Shown: positions 49,438 to 62,144 of the stretch, piece by piece
Layout of the letters: the number at the start of each line of letters is the position of its first letter
Numbering within the stretch: position 1 is the first letter of the stretch
Source of the DNA: Geosiphon pyriformis
Taxonomy: Eukaryota; Glomeromycota; Glomeromycetes; Archaeosporales; Geosiphonaceae
DNA length: 64,000 nucleotides
Reading direction: 5' to 3'
NCBI GenBank assembly: GCA_016748015.1
Contig: JAAOMT010000503.1
Coordinates: 550,509-614,508 of the forward strand
Position numbers and translations under genes: made by a program
The notes under the pieces: model-generated
Databases searched by the model: none
What the model saw: only the letters and a program-made list of their open reading frames with translations
Told to the model about the DNA's origin: nothing

Positions 49438-51400
49438 GTGGCAGAATCAGAAATAATAGGGACAAATCATCTAGGATTTGCAAAATCCTTATTTCAACAG
49501 TACAGCCAGCAGCTAGACCTAAACGACAATCATTACCCAGCAGAATCAGCTTTCAACTTTTACATCAATGAAAGAATCACAGATTTCCTAGAAAGACCAG
49601 TTGATATTGAATCAGCAAGAGAAAATTTCTATTTGGAACTAATTTAACACACCAACTTACCCAGAAATCACAGTTTTGCACTCATCATTAGAGAAATCAA
49701 CCAAAAAATTGAAAGATATACACAAAGAACATTCTCTATTACTTATCAGAACAAAAGCAAAGAAAAACTACAGACACCAGCAGTAACACCCAAAGGAATA
49801 CAAATTCCTAATTGGAAGAAACAAAGAATCGAATCTCTGATATATCCATCATACTATTACATGTCTGGAAGTACCATCAACATCACATCAGCAGACGCGT
49901 CCACTAGTACAAAGACGCCGCTAGCAAGAATTGCATTTCAGAGTAAACAAAAAAAAAATAAACTATTAGGAGCATATAGCAATTATTTTGAAGGATTTAA
50001 ATTGAGATTACCAACACCATTAGGATTTTGATTACTGCCTCATCAGCCAGATTTCAGAACTGTTAGTCCTTAAGAAATTACTGAATCAGAAGAAAAAGAA
50101 GATGAGGATCAAGAATTTAATTACCAAAACCCGATCCTAAAAGACCTGAACATTCAAACTCAGCAACATTTAGAAAATTCGAAAATTGAAACTCCAAATA
50201 TTCAAACCCCACCAAATCAAAAAAATCAAAACCCCAAGTTAATTCATTAGCAAAATCTACCTTCAGTTATTGTCATTGATCAACCACCAATTGAGCTGAT
50301 CAGTGAGCCAATTCAACCACCTCAAGTACCACCTCAACAACTGTTATCTCTTCAACAACCACTTCAACAGCCACCACAACCACCTAACTTAGATCCAATG
50401 GTCTACACACCAATTGCAAAACTTGACAACTTTACTGGCAAAGAGGACAATGCTCAAGTATGGCTGAATGATGTAGAAAAGGCCATCACAGCCAATAGAT
50501 AGAATGAGGCTCAGGCAATGCAAGCCATTTCCTACTTTCTCAAAGATACTGCCAATTCATGGTACTAGAGCTTGATTAATAAACCACAAGATTTCGAGGC
50601 CTTTAAAGAGGAATTCCTAAGATACTTTAGCAACAATAACAGCATCAATTGCCTGGTCAACACATTCACCACCATAAAACAAGGAGAAACTGAAGCAGTC
50701 ACCACTTATCTGAGATGCTTTCATCGAAATCTGCGCCAAATTCAAGCAATTGATGCCAACTATTTCACAGTACCACAGATCCTCAACCAGTTTATCTGTG
50801 GCCTGTGCAGTAGCATTCTGCAACATGTACATTTGTTGCATCCAGGTACACTTCAAGACGCAGTCACATATGCCAGAGATTTTGAATTCACTGAGTCAAA
50901 GGCCAACTATGCCCAAGTCATTAATCTAGTAATGAACGGATCATCTGAATTGGATTCCAAATTGGAGAAGTTCAGTGAATTAATTAATAAGAGATTAGAA
51001 GGATACTTAGCTGACAATCATGCCATTTATCAGTCTTCACAATGATGCAATAATCAAGGAAACTCTAATTGTGGCCAAAATCAACCACGTCCATCTTCAT
51101 CAACCAATCAACAGTGGCAACAGAAAATGCATATTGCCACTATTGTAGTAAACAAGGACATATTCAAATCAACTGCTGCCAGCATTTAAATAACCAACAA
51201 TTGGGAAATCAATATCAAAACCCCGATCACTGGTTCTCAACTCCAAATTATCAATCAAACTCAACACAATATCAAACTACTTACCTGCCAATAACACAGC
51301 AATTAATTTATCAACCACCAGTATATCAAGCTCCAATTTATCAACCAATGGTCCCAATTTATCAGCCATAGTCACAGATAATATATCAACCGCAGTCGTC
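49438..51400 (+). pseudogene. Element B gag, broken
   Basis: Begins near MAESEIIGTNHLGFAKSLF (first codon now GTG). N-terminal domain PAESAFNFYINERITDFLE; a Gln/Pro-rich linker (50280-50400); capsid (50400-51045) with FTGKEDNAQVWLNDVEKAI and FKEEFLRYFSNNNSINCLV; knuckle CHYCSKQGHIQINC at about 51130-51175. After it comes a Tyr/Gln/Pro repeat tail (YQPPVYQAPIYQP). Stops replace Trp or Gln of C, as in NR*NEAQ (C: NNWNDQR) and WY*SL (C: WYQSL). Confidence 0.85.
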
Positions 51401-51476
51401 AACAATCTATCAATCCCAAACAATTTAGATCCTGCCACAAAACTTACTGGCCAGCAGAGTCCAAAGACCAAAAATC

Positions 51477-53140
51477 ATGCAGCAAAACTGGAGATTGTTA
51501 ATGGTAGTTCATCAACTGATCCCCTGCTCCTTCAATCAAACAGGATCTCATCAACAGAATTCAGGCACTGGGAATCCCCAAAATCTGAATTCCCAGGACT
51601 ATTTAAGTCTCCTGGTTACCCCAAAAGACGCCTCACCCAGCAACCAGAAACCCACCCAAAACCACCAAACATATACCAGCAATATTCCACCAGCAACAGT
51701 CACCAATAATGAATCACTGGACGCCATTTTTCCATTTGAACTCGAGGAACTGTCAACCACGCCATTATTTAGTAGAGCCGCACTGAAAGAAAAACCAATT
51801 ACCACCATGTACACTGATGTGAAAATTGATGGCCATCCCATCAAACTAATACTTGACAATGGTTCAGCAGACAGCATCATTACATAACAACTCATGGATC
51901 AATTAGGTTGCCAAGTTGATTGAGCTGCTAGCACCAGAATTATCATGGCTGATGGAGCGACCAAGACTCCAATTAGCAAAATTAATGACTTACCAATTGA
52001 AATTAACGGCATCATAATACCAATCAAAGTACTCATTATGGAAGCCACCCAATACCAAACTCTAGTTGGTAATGACTGGCTGTTCAAAATGAACGCCATT
52101 CTGGACTGAAATACACAAAAGCTTTAACTCAGCCAGAACGGGCAACACATGCAAGTACCAGCAACATGTGGCCACTTCAAGACTACCAACACCATGGCAC
52201 CACTAATTGACTTTGAGAAAGAAAAACCAAAACCTACCTGAGAAGCCTACCAAGTATTGTGGGCTGACAAAGAACACAACAAGCTGCCACTAATACTCTT
52301 TTGGGATGACAATAGGAAAGAAAAGCAAACAAACAAACTTACCTGGAAAACTGACAATCTGACTTGGACCGACAACAAACAAGAAAAAGCCTCCAGTTGG
52401 AAATGGAACAAAAATAAGGGAAAAGGAAAAGAAAAAAAAAAAGGAATGCCACCAACTGCTGCTATTTATAATTCCTACACCCATCACACTCCACAACAAT
52501 CCAATTATTGACAGCCAAGGCTTGTATGCGTCGATTGTGGCAAGAAACTGTCATCAATGGGTACATGCTGTGGTGACAATGAGGAATACCACACCACAAC
52601 AAAGTTCTACTGTTATCTATGCTTACTTGAATGCTTTGGATGACCAAAGTAGCAAGAAAAATGGAATAACCAACCTTGTCTTGCTTGTGGGGAGACCCTG
52701 CTAGATGAAAGGATGTGGAACAACATTCCAGGACGTGGAGGAATGTGCGATGTGTCGTGTCAATACATGATTTTAATAAGTGACTGGGTAAAGAAAAAAA
52801 CACCAATAGAAGCAGCCTGGAGAAGAGCCGTGCAGCAACTGGACAGTTGTCCACATGACAATGATGAAATTTGGAGAATGGCAATCAGCAAAATAGAAGG
52901 AGCAACACCCAAAGAGATTAGAGAAATCAAAAACAACCCACCAGAACCCATTGAGCTTGACTGGGACACAAAACCAGTCATAAATTTTCTGAAACCAGAA
53001 GAGTTCCATGAACACTACCAAAACTTGGCACCCACTAGAAAAGAGCAAGAACAATGGCTAGCACAGTTGAATACAAGACTGTGTTGCCATTGTTTAATTC
53101 TCAGTGACTTTGAATATTGTGATAATTGTGACCTCATTTA
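51477..53140 (+). pseudogene. Element B protease and Cys-rich domain, broken
   Basis: Protease: DGHPIKLILDNGSADSIIT at about 51835, where the DSG triad reads DNG; then IMADGATKTPI and EATQYQTLVGNDW. The Cys-rich domain (52200-53140) has VDCGKKLSSM, PCLACGETLLDERMWNNIPG, RGGMCDVSCQYMILISDWV and, further on, CCHCLILSDFEYCDNCD. In C the same order is seen. Several stops (VD*AAS at about 51918, LD*NTQKL) and small frameshifts. Confidence 0.78.
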
Positions 53141-53149
53141 CAATCCACC

Positions 53150-53990
53150 ACCATGCATGATCTACACAATCCCTAAAGAGGAAAGACCAATTAGCAGCTG
53201 CACATCGGAGTTGGAATTGCCGCTCAATCCTGATTCAAACCCTGACAATGACAACAATGAGAATAATGGTTCCAGCTCTGTTCAAAATGGCAATGACAAT
53301 AACAATGATATCAAATCAGATTCAAACTCTGACTCAAACTATAGACAATATATTGTGCTTTCTGACCTCACTAAAAAACAAGAACTGAAATGGTTCAGCA
53401 ATAATAATAAAGGGATTATGCTGGAACACACACACAATACTGATGCAGAATTTGATCTAAAATATCCAGGAACAGAAGCCATCAAATTGGAACCACATAT
53501 GCACATTTGTATCAATTTGAAAATAGCACTAGAAATTCCAGCAACAACAATGGTTTAATTAGCATTTAAGAGTAGTTTAGCAAAAAGAGAGATTAATATA
53601 AGAGGAGGAATAATTGATGTGGGATATGTAGGAAATATCATCACTATGCTACAAAATGACTTAAACAAGGCCTATATAATAGAGTTGAATAAAAAAATAG
53701 CACAGACAATATTCTTACCTTTGGTTAAGATAGCTTAGTTAGTACCAGTGGGAAACAGGGAAGAGTTAAGAATAACAGCAAGAAGGATACAGGAATTTGG
53801 GTCAACGGATAGAATAGATATACCAGTTAATATGGCAGAAGAAGAAATTGTTGGCCAAGGAGAAATTATTTCAATTGGTCAAGCTATTTCCATTTTACCA
53901 TATAGTCAGTACATACTAGCAATAGAAAGGAAGAAAAAGGAGCAAGAACAGATATTTGAAGCTGAAGCAAGTCTTTGTGAATCAGGAGAG
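53150..53990 (+). pseudogene. Element B dUTPase-like domain, broken
   Basis: Asp/Asn/Ser linker, then NTDAEFDLKYPGTEAIKLEP (motif 1), FKSSLAKREI (motif 2), GIIDVGYVGNIITMLQND (motif 3), KKIAQTIFLPLVKIA (motif 4), QEFGSTDRIDI (motif 5). All five motifs are visible, which makes the assignment firmer than in A. A TAA at 53556 replaces a Gln of A. Confidence 0.82.
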
Positions 53991-54159
53991 ATGGAACTGA
54001 TTAATCTCCACATACCAGCCAAAAGCTATAGCTACATAAAAATTCCCATCTACAACAACACTGACAATGTTATCAACATACCAGAAGGAACCACCATCGG
54101 ATATTTAACCACAGAAATAGAAGACCAACCACCAAACTCCATTCCAGACTTTCCACAAC

Positions 54160-55485
54160 TTTGTGGATATGTCGATATTACATCACAAACAATTTATGGA
54201 CGAGACAAATATTATTTACTCCAACCAGAACAATTGGAACAAATGAACATGGGAAACTTAGATCCACTCCAACGTATGCAGCTCAAGATGTTGCTCAACA
54301 ATTTCAAAGACATCTTTGCCAGTGAAAACGAGTTTGGCCGAACTGACATCATCCAGCATTAGATCAAGACTGGAGATGTAATGTCAATCAAACAAAAAGC
54401 ATACAGAGTGCTACCAGCCAGCCACGAGATTATTCGTCAAGAGATAAACCAAATGCTTGACAATGAGTTAATTCAACCATCAATGAACCCATGGTCATCA
54501 CTAGTAGTACTTGTTTGTAAAAAAAATAGGAAAATCCAATTTTGTGTGGACTACAGGAAACTCAACAGTGTAACTCGTGGAGACAGCTATTCAACTCTAC
54601 GAATACAGGAATTATTTGATGCTTTCGGTGGAAACAAATAGTTCTCAACATTAGACTTGAACAGTGGTTATTGACAAGTAGCCATAAATTCAGCTGACAA
54701 AGAGAAGACAGCATTTACCACTAGAGAAGGGAATTTCAAATTTGAAGTGATGCCATTTGGCTTAACCAATGCCCCAGCCACTTTCCAATGGCTAATGGAA
54801 ATTGTTTATACTGGCTTATTATGGAAATTAGTAGTTGTATACTTGGATAACACCAATGTATTCTCAAAAACATTTGATGATCACTTTCATCATCTTCAAT
54901 AAGTGTTCGAAAGATTAAGAAGAGTAGGACTAAAGTTAAATGCAACAAAGTGCTTCTTTGGCAAAACAGAACTAAAATTCTTGAGACACATATTCAGTAA
55001 AGACGGCATCAAAACGGATCCAGAGAAAATAGAGATAGTAAAGAACTTTTCAGTACCAACCAATGTGACTGAATTGAAATCATTCTTGGGATTTGCGAGC
55101 TATTATTGATGCTTTATAAAGAACTTTTCAAAGATAGCTCAACCACTCAATAATCTGCAAACCAAGAATACCAAATATAAATGAACAGAAAGTCAACAAG
55201 AAGCTTTTGATATTCTGAAAAGAAAGCTCATTCAAGCTCCAGTACTGATCTACTCAGATTACAACAAATCATTCATCATTACTACCAATGCATCAGACCA
55301 AGCATTGGGAGCAGTACTATCTCAGAAGGAATCAGATGGCAGAGAACATCCAGTAGCATATGCCAGCCGAGGTCTAACACCAGCCAAAAAGAACTATGGA
55401 ACACCAGAACTAGAATATTTAGCAATCTATTGGGCAGTCATGAAGTGGAATGAATACTTGAGCCAAAAGTTTGATATATACACAG
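54160..55485 (+). pseudogene. Element B reverse transcriptase and start of RNase H, broken and cut by element C
   Basis: RT follows the spacer with PEQLEQMNMGNLDPLQRMQL. It contains SMNPWSSLVVLVCKKNRKIQ, GNK*FSTLDLNSGY*QVA (both stops are Trp in C), MPFGLTNAPATFQWLM and a catalytic box reading YLDN (54840-54851), so the second Asp is lost. RNase H starts at about 55275 with IITTNASDQALGAVLSQ, Asn replacing the catalytic Asp (55287-55289). The frame ends in FDIYT at 55485, where the LTR of C begins. Confidence 0.88.
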
Positions 55486-56353
55486 TGTTATGGTTTAAGA
55501 ATTTAGCAAAAAGAATCATAAAAATAATACAAACTATTCAATCATAATATAGCACAGTAATAATCTTAGAAAGGTAATGATTAACATAGTAGCAAACACC
55601 ATCTCACTATAGTGACAAGTACCAGTTCACAATAGCAGCCAACACCAACTGGTGATAGGAGCAAACACCAGATTGAAATATCAAAAAGAAATTATTACAA
55701 TGTGTTTTCTCATAGAACTACAAACATGTATATATACAGTAGTTTTAATATTGGGAAATAATCAATCAAGTAATAAAAATCATAACTTATCAAGCAATAG
55801 ATCCAATTTTATCCAACAAACTTTACTTTAAATTATATTTTCAAATTAAATATCCCAAGAAATCTTTAAATCAAAAAGAAATGAAAAAGAATATTTAAAA
55901 CTGAATTATCACAACCCAAAGTATTAAGAAACTTACTTGTATTATTTATTGAATGAAACTATCATTCATCAACTAAATTCCTTGGAAGAATAATCCTTGA
56001 TCAAGATTATTTACGTTGTTACTAATTAATAAAAGCTTTATTGTAAGAATTAGAAAAGCACTAAAGACCATTAACATTCTGTGTTTCTAGATTAGAGAAA
56101 CACATTAGGCAATTGCAAGGATAGCCTCAGAGAAGACCCCAGACAGTGGGTAGATTTCAGTTCAGTCTCTGAGAAGGAGTACATAAACACACACAACAAT
56201 CAAAGAATAACTTATATCACAACAGTAAAAAGAAAACCTTCAGTGTAACAGTAACATTATCACACAAATAGAATTGAGGAACTCACGAAAGACTGATTGC
56301 AATTAAAACAGAATATCAGCAATTAAATATAACAAGAAAACCATCCCGTAACA
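55486..56353 (+). repeat. Element C 5' LTR (868 bp)
   Basis: TGTTATGG...CCGTAACA, inverted ends TGTTA/TAACA. TATA-like TATATATA at 55729-55736. Inserted in the RNase H of B; the base run CACAG just left (55481-55485) is the expected 5-bp target duplication, to be found again after the 3' LTR beyond the window. Not similar by eye to the LTRs of A and B. Confidence 0.85.
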
Positions 56354-56355
56354 TT

Positions 56356-56371
56356 TGATGAACCCTATGAG
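56356..56371 (+). promoter_or_regulatory. Element C primer-binding site
   Basis: TGATGAACCCTATGAG, two bases after the LTR. Differs from the A/B site; probably TGGTGAACCCTGTGAG with two G->A changes, which would be a different tRNA primer. Confidence 0.65.
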
Positions 56372-58290
56372 AAAAGAAAATCAAAAAGAAAATAATAATT
56401 AGCAATAATTCATTGCTAAAAAAGAAGAGACAAAAGTGGTGACAAAAACCCCTAATCTTACTGTTCTTGAATTCTGCCGTGCTATTTACACACAAAATCA
56501 AAGTGATCTTGAATTACCAGAAGGGTGTTGTCCAGCAGAATCTGCCCTCACTTATTATATCAATGCCAGAATAAATTATCATATAGGAAAGGAAGAAGAG
56601 CCACACGACACAAAACTTGGATTGTATAGAGAATTATCACAATACACTACAAAAGAAGTAGCAGTAATAGCCACAACTATTGTCAAAATCCATCGAAAAA
56701 TTGAACAATATGCCAATAAAAATTTTCCAATATCCACAGGAAACACTAGGGAACATGCCAACAAAACCAAAGAAAATTTAGAAACTAATCAAGAAAGTAA
56801 CCAGCAAAAACTAGGAACACCAGCTCAAACGCCAAAGAAAACTGTTACTCAATCAATAAAGAAACAACATATTTATTTACCAGAAGATAAATCATACCAT
56901 TTTTCACCAGAAAATAAGATACAAATTCCATTAGGAGCTGCATCATCATCAACATTAACTCCACAAACGCCAAGAACTTCTAATTATACAGATAAAATTA
57001 AACAACGTAACTGGGGAGACATACCAATTACAGGAGGATATTCATCACTATTCCAAAACCCTCTTTTTCAGCCAAAATTTAGAACGGGGTTTGAAAACCG
57101 TAAAGAGAAGTCTGAATTGGAATCCGAAAAAGAGACCAGCGAAGAAACAATCACAAGACCAGTCACTGGAACAAGCAGCCAGTCCAGAAACCAAGAAACT
57201 CATGATCAAGAGGAAGAACCAGATATAAGAGAAGCCACCTTTAGGAATGCTCAAGGAAATATTATCCCACCTCCTCTTAGACCAATAAACCCACCAGCAG
57301 AAAACGGCAACGAAATAACTACACCATATATTGCAAGACTAACAGATTTCTCAGGAGAGGAAGAAGAAACGGACGTGTACACATGGCTCAGAGAAGCACA
57401 AAAAGCCATCCAAGCAAATAACTGGAATGACCAAAGAGCAATTCAAACATTACCTTTCTTTCTGAAAAGCACAGCCGACTCGTGGTATCAAAGCCTGGAA
57501 ACAAAACCCACGAGCTTCGCTGAATTTAAAAATGCACTCCTGGAGTATTTTAGCGACCCAAACGCCGTAATCCAACTACAAAATGAATTCAATACTATCA
57601 AGCAAAATACCGGTAAAACTGTCACCCAATACTTTGCTCAATTCAATTGAATTTGCCGTCAGATTGAAGCAATTGAACAAAGATACTACACTGATCCTCA
57701 GGTTTTAAATCAGTTTATTAAAAGATTAAAAAGCAGCATTTTAGAAAGAGTATGCCCTGTCCACCCTAATTCCTTACCAGAAGCCGTTATGCTTGCCAGA
57801 GCCCTTAAATCGGCTGAGAAAGAAGCTAACCATAGTCAAATAGTTAACATGGTAATGAAGGAAAATAAAACAGAAACATTAGAGAAAAGAGTAATGCGAT
57901 TAGGGGAGGAACTCTCTAAGAAAATAAAAAGTTACCTCATCCCGGATCCAAAAAAAAATACATACCAACCACCCCAAAGATGCAGCCAGGAAGTCAGCGA
58001 CAGTCAAAATAATTGCTCGTTGCACCAGGAATTCAGAACAGAAACACATGCCTGCCATTTTTGCAAACGTGTAGAACATTTGATTAGTCAATGTCGAATG
58101 CGAATGATGCAGGAAGCACGCAAAAATAATTACTATGTGCCACCCCAAATGCCCAAAAACCAGTACACGCCAATACCATGCCAATATCCCACCACGTATC
58201 AAAATCAAGGAGCTTACCAGCAACAGTCCATGATAGCCAACCTGAATTGGTGTCCCAAGGCCCGAAATCAGCCCATGTAGAACCAGAATG
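56367..58290 (+). pseudogene. Element C gag, nearly open
   Basis: In-frame ATG at 56367 is followed by TAG (56400) and TAA (56406), then an open frame from 56409 on; those stops could be former CAG/CAA. N-terminal domain (AESALTYYINARINYHIG), charged linker with PATGTSSQSRNQE-type sequence, capsid at 57310-57860 (FSGEEEETDVYTWLREAQKA, FKNALLEYFSDPNAVIQLQN), knuckle CHFCKRVEHLISQC at 58053-58095. Only two stops interrupt it: TGA 57648 (Arg in B) and TAG 58278. The same frame continues into protease, so gag and pol were one ORF. Confidence 0.85.
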
Positions 58291-58870
58291 CATTGATCCA
58301 GAGGAATCCAAACCGCGCCAGAACCAATCAGCAAACCAATCCAAACTACCAAAATTATCAACAAACTTACCTTAATATACCAAAAAATCTGATCATTGGA
58401 AACAATGATGGTAGAAACATAAACAGAACCAAGAATTCCTTCAAATTGAGCCAGACAATACCACCAGCAGTTGCCACCGAAGATAGCAGCCTCGCAGCTA
58501 TTTTTCTTTTTGAATTAGAGGAAAATGAGGCTATGTTCAGTGGAGCAGCATTGGACAAAAAACGCCCAATCACTGCTATGTATATGGAAGTTACTGTAAA
58601 CAATACCCCAATCAAACTTATCTTAGACAGTGGATCTGCTGGAAGCATCGTAATGCTTTAACTAGTAAACCAACTGGGTTTCAAAGTTAATCGTGCCGCA
58701 ACGTCCCAAATCATAACAGCCGATGGAAGTACAAAGCTGCCTTATGGCAAAATCGACTCATTCCCTTTCGAAATTAATGGCATAGTAATATCTACAAAAG
58801 TATTAGTAATGGATGCTACACAATATCAAGCATTAGTAGGGAATGACTGGCTAACAAAAGCCAACGCCAC
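58291..58870 (+). pseudogene. Element C aspartic protease, catalytic triad intact
   Basis: VNNTPIKLILDSGSAGSIV with DSG preserved, then TADGSTKLPYGKIDSFPFEI and MDATQYQALVGNDWL. One stop, TAA 58659, at the position of a Gln (TKQLM in A). In frame with gag upstream and the Cys-rich domain downstream. It would cleave the polyprotein. Confidence 0.87.
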
Positions 58871-59798
58871 CTTAGACTGGACCACCCAAGAGCTTCTGAT
58901 CAATTATAATAGCCACCAGGCCAAAATTCCAGCCACCTGTGGCCACTTCCAAAAACCCAGCGCCAACCAAAGACCTACTTTCGAATTTGAGGAAAATCCA
59001 GCACTACCAGCCATCGAAACCTATCAGCTCTCTTGGACTGATAACCAAAGAACAGGACTACCAGCCGTACCAATGTGGACCAGCAAAGAAAAATCCAAAT
59101 GGAACCAGGTAAGTTCACGAAGAAACCATCAGCAACGCAGACCAAAGCTAGAATGCTCGGTTTGCAAGAAAAAACTCTCATCTATGATTGCATGCAGCGC
59201 ACTGGATAAAGACCCAAGAAATCTCACCCACTACTATTGTAACCATTGTAACAAAGAAAAATACAGTTACCCAGAAAGACACGAAAAATGGGACGAGGAA
59301 CCATGCCTCGCTTGTGGAGAACCGTTACCAAGAGGGTGCGACTGGAATGACATACCAGGCAGAGGAGGAACGTGTGACGCAACTTGCCAATACACGATCC
59401 TCATCTGTGACTGGGTAAGAGGAGGAATGCCATTCGAAACAGCATTCAACAAAGCGTTAAAAAGACTACAGCACTACCCACACGACGAGAACAAGTTGTA
59501 CAATACTGCACAAGCCAAAGTAAAAGGAGGAACTGCCGAAGAAATACAACGTTGGAAAGAGTCAGCCAAAGTAGCCAACGAAGTCGCCAGCTACAACATG
59601 TTCGACCCAGTGAACAAATTCCAGGACTACTACCAAAAACTATGCCCCACTCGACAAGAACAAGAACAATACCTCGCCCAAATCAACACTTACCTCTGCG
59701 AAAACTGTCTCATCCCATGCCAAAATCAGTGCTGTGAAGAGTGTCAAAACGAAAGAGACTTAGAAAGAAAAATGGAAATTGAGAATCAGCAGTCTTAA
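58871..59798 (+). pseudogene. Element C Cys-rich domain (unassigned zinc fingers)
   Basis: Open for about 310 codons, the best copy of this domain. Cys/His sets: ECSVCKKKLSSM, THYYCNHCNKEKYSYPERH, EPCLACGEPLPRGCDWND, GGTCDATCQYTILICDW, then an amphipathic helix region, YYQKLCPTRQEQEQYLAQ, and CENCLIPCQNQCCEECQ. At least six Cys pairs. I know no standard Metaviridae domain like this between protease and RT. Stop TAA at 59796. Confidence 0.72.
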
Positions 59799-60527
59799 AA
59801 TCAATCAATAAATCAACAAGACTCACCTGATGGTCCCAAGTCAGAAAAATTTGTAGTCTATACTGACCTAGAACAGGTGACCGACATCCAATACTTTGAC
59901 AACGGGCACTTAAGAATAATACCCAAAAGAGCCCATCCAACCAACGCCAGATTCAATCTACGTTATCCGGAAGACCAATCCACAACGTTACCACCCAGAA
60001 GCATCACCAAAATTGACCTAAAAATAGCGGTTGAAATTCCGCCAGGAATAATGGTTCAAATAACATCATAATCAAGTCTCGCGAAAAAAGGAATAAGCAT
60101 TCAAGGAGGAGTAATTGACTCTGAATACACTGGAAATTTGATGGTTTTGCTACAGAACAATTCAGAAAAGCCTTATACCATTGAATCTAAGGAAAAGATT
60201 GCACAAGCAATTTTCCTACCATTGGTAAAAATTGGAAAATTCGTGCCAGTGGAAAATCGTAAGGAATTGTCACAAACAACGAAAAGAACTTTTGGTTTCG
60301 GATTGACAGAAAAAGAAATTGAAGCAAATTTTGCTGAAACAATAGAGGAAAAAGGCAAAGTAATTAAAAATGAGCGGTCCATCATGCTCCTACCATATGG
60401 AAAATCAGAAATAAGAATAAAAAGGACAATTAAAGAAAAAGACCTAATATTTGAGCCCTACCCAGAAACTTGCCAACAGTTTCTCATAGGACTTACTAAC
60501 CTTTTTATTCTAGCTGATAAAGCTTAA
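59799..60527 (+). pseudogene. Element C dUTPase-like domain
   Basis: NARFNLRYPEDQSTTLPP (motif 1, degenerate), TS*SSLAKKGI (motif 2 with TAA 60069), GGVIDSEYTGNLMVLLQNN (motif 3), EKIAQAIFLPLVKIG (motif 4), FGFGLTEKE (motif 5 region). The conserved Asp of motif 1 is replaced (ARFN for AGFD). Same frame as the flanking domains. Confidence 0.8.
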
Positions 60528-62144
60528 TGGATAAAAATTCCTATCGCAAACACCACAGAAGAACCCATCTACATTCCGGAAGATACCATCATTGGATACC
60601 TCGGAATGGAGCTAGAAAATGCGTCAACACCATAAGAAATTCTAAATTTCCCAGAAATCACCCTCTACTGTGAACTCACTTCAATAGATTGGCAACAACT
60701 GTTAGAATGCTATCAATTTATGCCAAAAAAATTGGCCAAATTAAACATTGGAACAATAGATCCTGACCAATAGCGACAATTAAAAGCATTAATTTTAAAA
60801 TACTCTGATATATTTTCAAGAAATGGCAAATTTGGAAGAACCAACTTGGTTCAACACCAAATCCCCACTGGAGACACCAGACCTGAAAAACAACGTGCTT
60901 ACCATGTTCCACCAATAGAGCATAATTTTATTAGAGAAGAAGTCCAAAGCATGTTGGAAAAAGAAATAATACAACCATCAATGAGCCCATGGTTCTTACC
61001 AGTTGTTTTAGTAAGGAAAAAGAACGGAAAAATTAGATTTTGCGTCGATTATCACAAACTAAACAGCAAAACAACCAAAAACTTATACCCAATACCGTTA
61101 ATTGACAAAATCTTCGACGTTTTTGGAGGAGCAAAATGGTTTTCTACACTGGACTTGACCAATGGGTACTGGCAAGTGGAAATGGACCCAAAGGACAGGC
61201 ATAAAACAGCATTCACAACACAAAATGGCAACTATGAGTTTAATGTAATGCCATTTGGATTAACAAACGCTCCTGCGACATTCCAAAGACTAATGGATGT
61301 AATTTACTCTGGAATCCTGTGGCAATCTGTTATTGTCTACTTGGATGATACAAATGTTTTCTCGGCAAAATTCATGGATCATCTCCAACATTTACAACAA
61401 GTTTTTGAGAGATTGAGACATGCTGGACTTAAACTAAATCTAGAAAAATGTTTCTTTGGGAAAAATGAGCTAGCATTTTTAGGACACATAGTTGGAAAAG
61501 ATGGAATAAAACCAGATCCATTAAAAATAGACAAAGTGAAAAATTTTCCAGTACCTCGAAATGTTTCAGAAGTTAGAAGCTTTTTAGGACTTGTATCTTA
61601 CTACCGCTGCTTTGTAGAAAACTTTTCAAATATCGCCAAACCCCTTAATTACCTACTATCTAAAAATGTGAAGTTTGAATGGACTAAAGCACAACAAAAA
61701 GCTTTTGAGTACCTTAGACAAAAGCTCATTGAATCACCAATAATGATCTATCCGAATTTCAACAAGAAATTCATTTTGGCCACAGATGCCTCTGGAACTG
61801 GACTTGGAGTTATTCTGTCACAAAAAGATGATAATAGAAGAGAACGTGTAATTGTTTATGTCAGCAGAAATCTCAGTACAGCAGAACAAAACTACGCAGC
61901 ACATGAACTTGAATGCTTAGCAGTAGTCTGGAGTTGTGTTCACTTTGACACATATTTACAGTACCAACCCTTTGAGATTACGACAGATCATAGAGGTCTG
62001 GTCTGGTTAAATAACAAGAAAGCGCTAAAAGAAAAATATGCCAGATGGTCACAAACATTAGTACTATATGATTATATTATCAAATACAAAGAAGATACCA
62101 AAAATGCTAATGCCGACTGTTTGTCAAGAATGAGACACACATAA
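60528..62144 (+). pseudogene. Element C reverse transcriptase and RNase H, catalytic residues intact
   Basis: Stops at 60633 and 60771 lie in the spacer before RT. From 60846 the frame is open for 432 codons: IRFCVDYHKLNSKT, KWFSTLDLTNGYWQVEMDP, MPFGLTNAPATFQRLMDV, YLDD at 61338-61349, and the connection region GHIVGKDGIKPDPLKI. RNase H has FILATDASGTGLGVILSQ, HELECLAVVW and TDHRGLVWL, ending NADCLSRM. A one-base loss near 62131 shifts the frame and creates the TAA at 62142; the true continuation is ETHIKITNPP in the integrase frame. Confidence 0.92.
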
